NCBI GenBank assembly: GCA_033064195.1
Contig: JARBJD010000025.1
Span: forward strand, 372,001-436,000
Direction of reading: 5' to 3'
From: Blattamonas nauphoetae
Taxonomy: Eukaryota > Preaxostyla > Oxymonadida
Length of the DNA stretch: 64,000 bases
Both the position numbers and the translations under genes were made by a program. How positions within the stretch are numbered: the first letter of the stretch is position 1; every line of letters begins with the position of its first letter. The notes under the pieces were generated by a model, which was given only the letters and a program-made list of their open reading frames with translations, was not told the DNA's origin and did no database searches. Positions 62,840 to 64,000 of the stretch are shown here, one piece after another.

Positions 62840-63192
62840 GAAGGAGCCCCTCTCGAATGACTCTATCTCATTTCTGCGGACTCTCCTCGGATGTTGGGAA
62901 TGCGCTGATTGCTGGTGCTGACGAACAGATTCTGGGATCGCCTCCAATCGTCCAGAAATAGTTTGCTCTTTTGGGTTCGTGGTTATCCACACGGCTGTCT
63001 GTGTCTGTCACATCGTCAACCGTCCTCTCTCCACACAATTTCTGGCGTCCCTGGACGATGCATTGTGACCAGATTATCTTTCCCAATCTCGACTTTCGAA
63101 CATCTCAGAAACACATCTCGTTTATCTCGTTCAAATGGGATGTGCCCCACATTTCAGCCATTCCAGAGCCATCCACAATCTGTTTGAGGTGT
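62840..63192 (+). repeat. 3' module, copy 17
   Basis: Full-length module after the gene at 61742-62821. Confidence 0.8.
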
Positions 63193-63617
63193 TTCCTGCT
63201 TTGTTTGGAGATCAGTGTTCGTGTTCTCAGGTTTCCACCTGTTTCACTCTCCTTCACATCTCAGACACCCTCCCAATTCCGACACTCATTCAAGTAGATG
63301 CTTAGAGGAGATGAAAGAGAGGAGGGAAGACGATCAGATTGCAGTGAAAGGCTATGGACGTCTTGAAAAGGCATCAAAACCGAATACCCTCGACAACACC
63401 CAGAAACCCTGTCTGATGTTGACCCCCGTTGGGTCAATTGCGTGTTGATGAGGAGATCGGAAGAGAATGCGGGAGGCGTGTTCAGAAAGGCAGGACGACT
63501 CGCTATTTCACAAGAGAGTCCTTCGCTCGCTCAAGTGTGTTTCCCAACCTGAAAGAACATTGGGAATGGAGTCGACTGTTATTAAGAACAATAACCTCCA
63601 CGGCCTTCCACGATTAA
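63193..63617 (+). repeat. Block shared with 5.2-5.8 kb
   Basis: Follows 3' module 17 as its counterpart follows module 2. Near-identical to the minus strand of 5350-5765, apart from a small insertion with GACCCCCGTTGGGTC near 63420. Confidence 0.6.
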
Positions 63618-64000
63618 TATGAGGTGTGCCCTGCTTGTTTGAACAACACAAACTGCGACTTAAGAGTTTTGTCCATCCATCTCGCTCATTGTGACTTCGT
63701 TCGCCATGAGGAGCTAAAAAATATGTCCAAAAATGCACTTTCATCACAGTATGTGGTCGGTATGGCTGACTGGTACTTTTGGCCAGTCAGTGTCACCCGA
63801 GAATAATAATATTGGTCAGATCTCAACAAAACATTAAATCACATTCTATTTTCAAGAAATCGGCGAGCAAGCAGATGTAAATGTCATGATTTGCTTGGAG
63901 AAGCCGTTCGGTGGCTTCCCTATTCCGTATCCGAGAGATTTAAATGTCGAAGTGATAGTTATTTTCAAAACCCGAGTAGCTTTCAAAACCCGAAGGAATT
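63618..64000. other. No gene seen
   Basis: AT-rich sequence with a short inverted repeat around 63765-63795 (ACTGGTACTTTTGGCCAGT) and a short direct repeat near the end (TTTCAAAACCCGA twice, 63964-63996). Nothing else supported. Confidence 0.35.

Noticed and set aside
1-64000. tRNA or rRNA genes
   Set aside because: I saw no convincing cloverleaf or conserved rRNA segment by eye; a covariance-model scan would be needed to exclude a tRNA.

Overview
The window looks like nuclear DNA of a microbial eukaryote, most likely a metamonad and plausibly an oxymonad such as Blattamonas (inference, no search run). Reasons: one gene type carries short GT-AG introns (59-107 nt); large surface-type beta-helix proteins with a single C-terminal membrane segment occur, one ending in a pseudokinase; an 11-kb open reading frame has no introns; and unnamed paralogous genes are stacked at high density. 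TAA, TAG and TGA all end genes and the 3,682-codon frame contains none of them, so the standard code is used.

The dominant content is a family of about 355-residue, all-helical, ARM/HEAT-like cytosolic proteins of unknown function. I count 17 copies: 13 intact, one split by a transposon, and three with stops, frameshifts or deletions. Each copy is followed by one ~350-bp conserved non-coding 3' module in the same orientation, and almost every copy has a GATC-type element a fixed 14 nt before the ATG. Blocks shared between copies indicate ongoing recombination or gene conversion.

Layout. 1-2.1 kb: broken transposase-like element. 2.37-3.94 kb: palindrome with ~734-bp arms. 4-26.6 kb: ten family genes on both strands, a Tc1/mariner-like element with TA duplication (9.06-10.52 kb) inside one of them, a beta-helix membrane protein (14.8-16.8 kb) and an SH3-PH gene (21.8-22.6 kb). 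26.9-40.2 kb: apparently single-copy core with a CK1-like kinase and, divergently, the giant beta-helix/pseudokinase protein. 41-63 kb: seven more family genes, second copies of the SH3-PH gene and the beta-helix gene in opposite orientation, an EF-hand-like gene, and duplicated fragments of a TBC-like gene. 63.2-64 kb: a block repeated from 5.2-5.8 kb and featureless sequence.

The two flanks are roughly mirror images around the 23.6-42.4 kb core: SH3-PH block, beta-helix block and head-to-head family pair recur in reverse order and orientation. The dispersed inverted 3' modules are the obvious substrate for these inversions and duplications.
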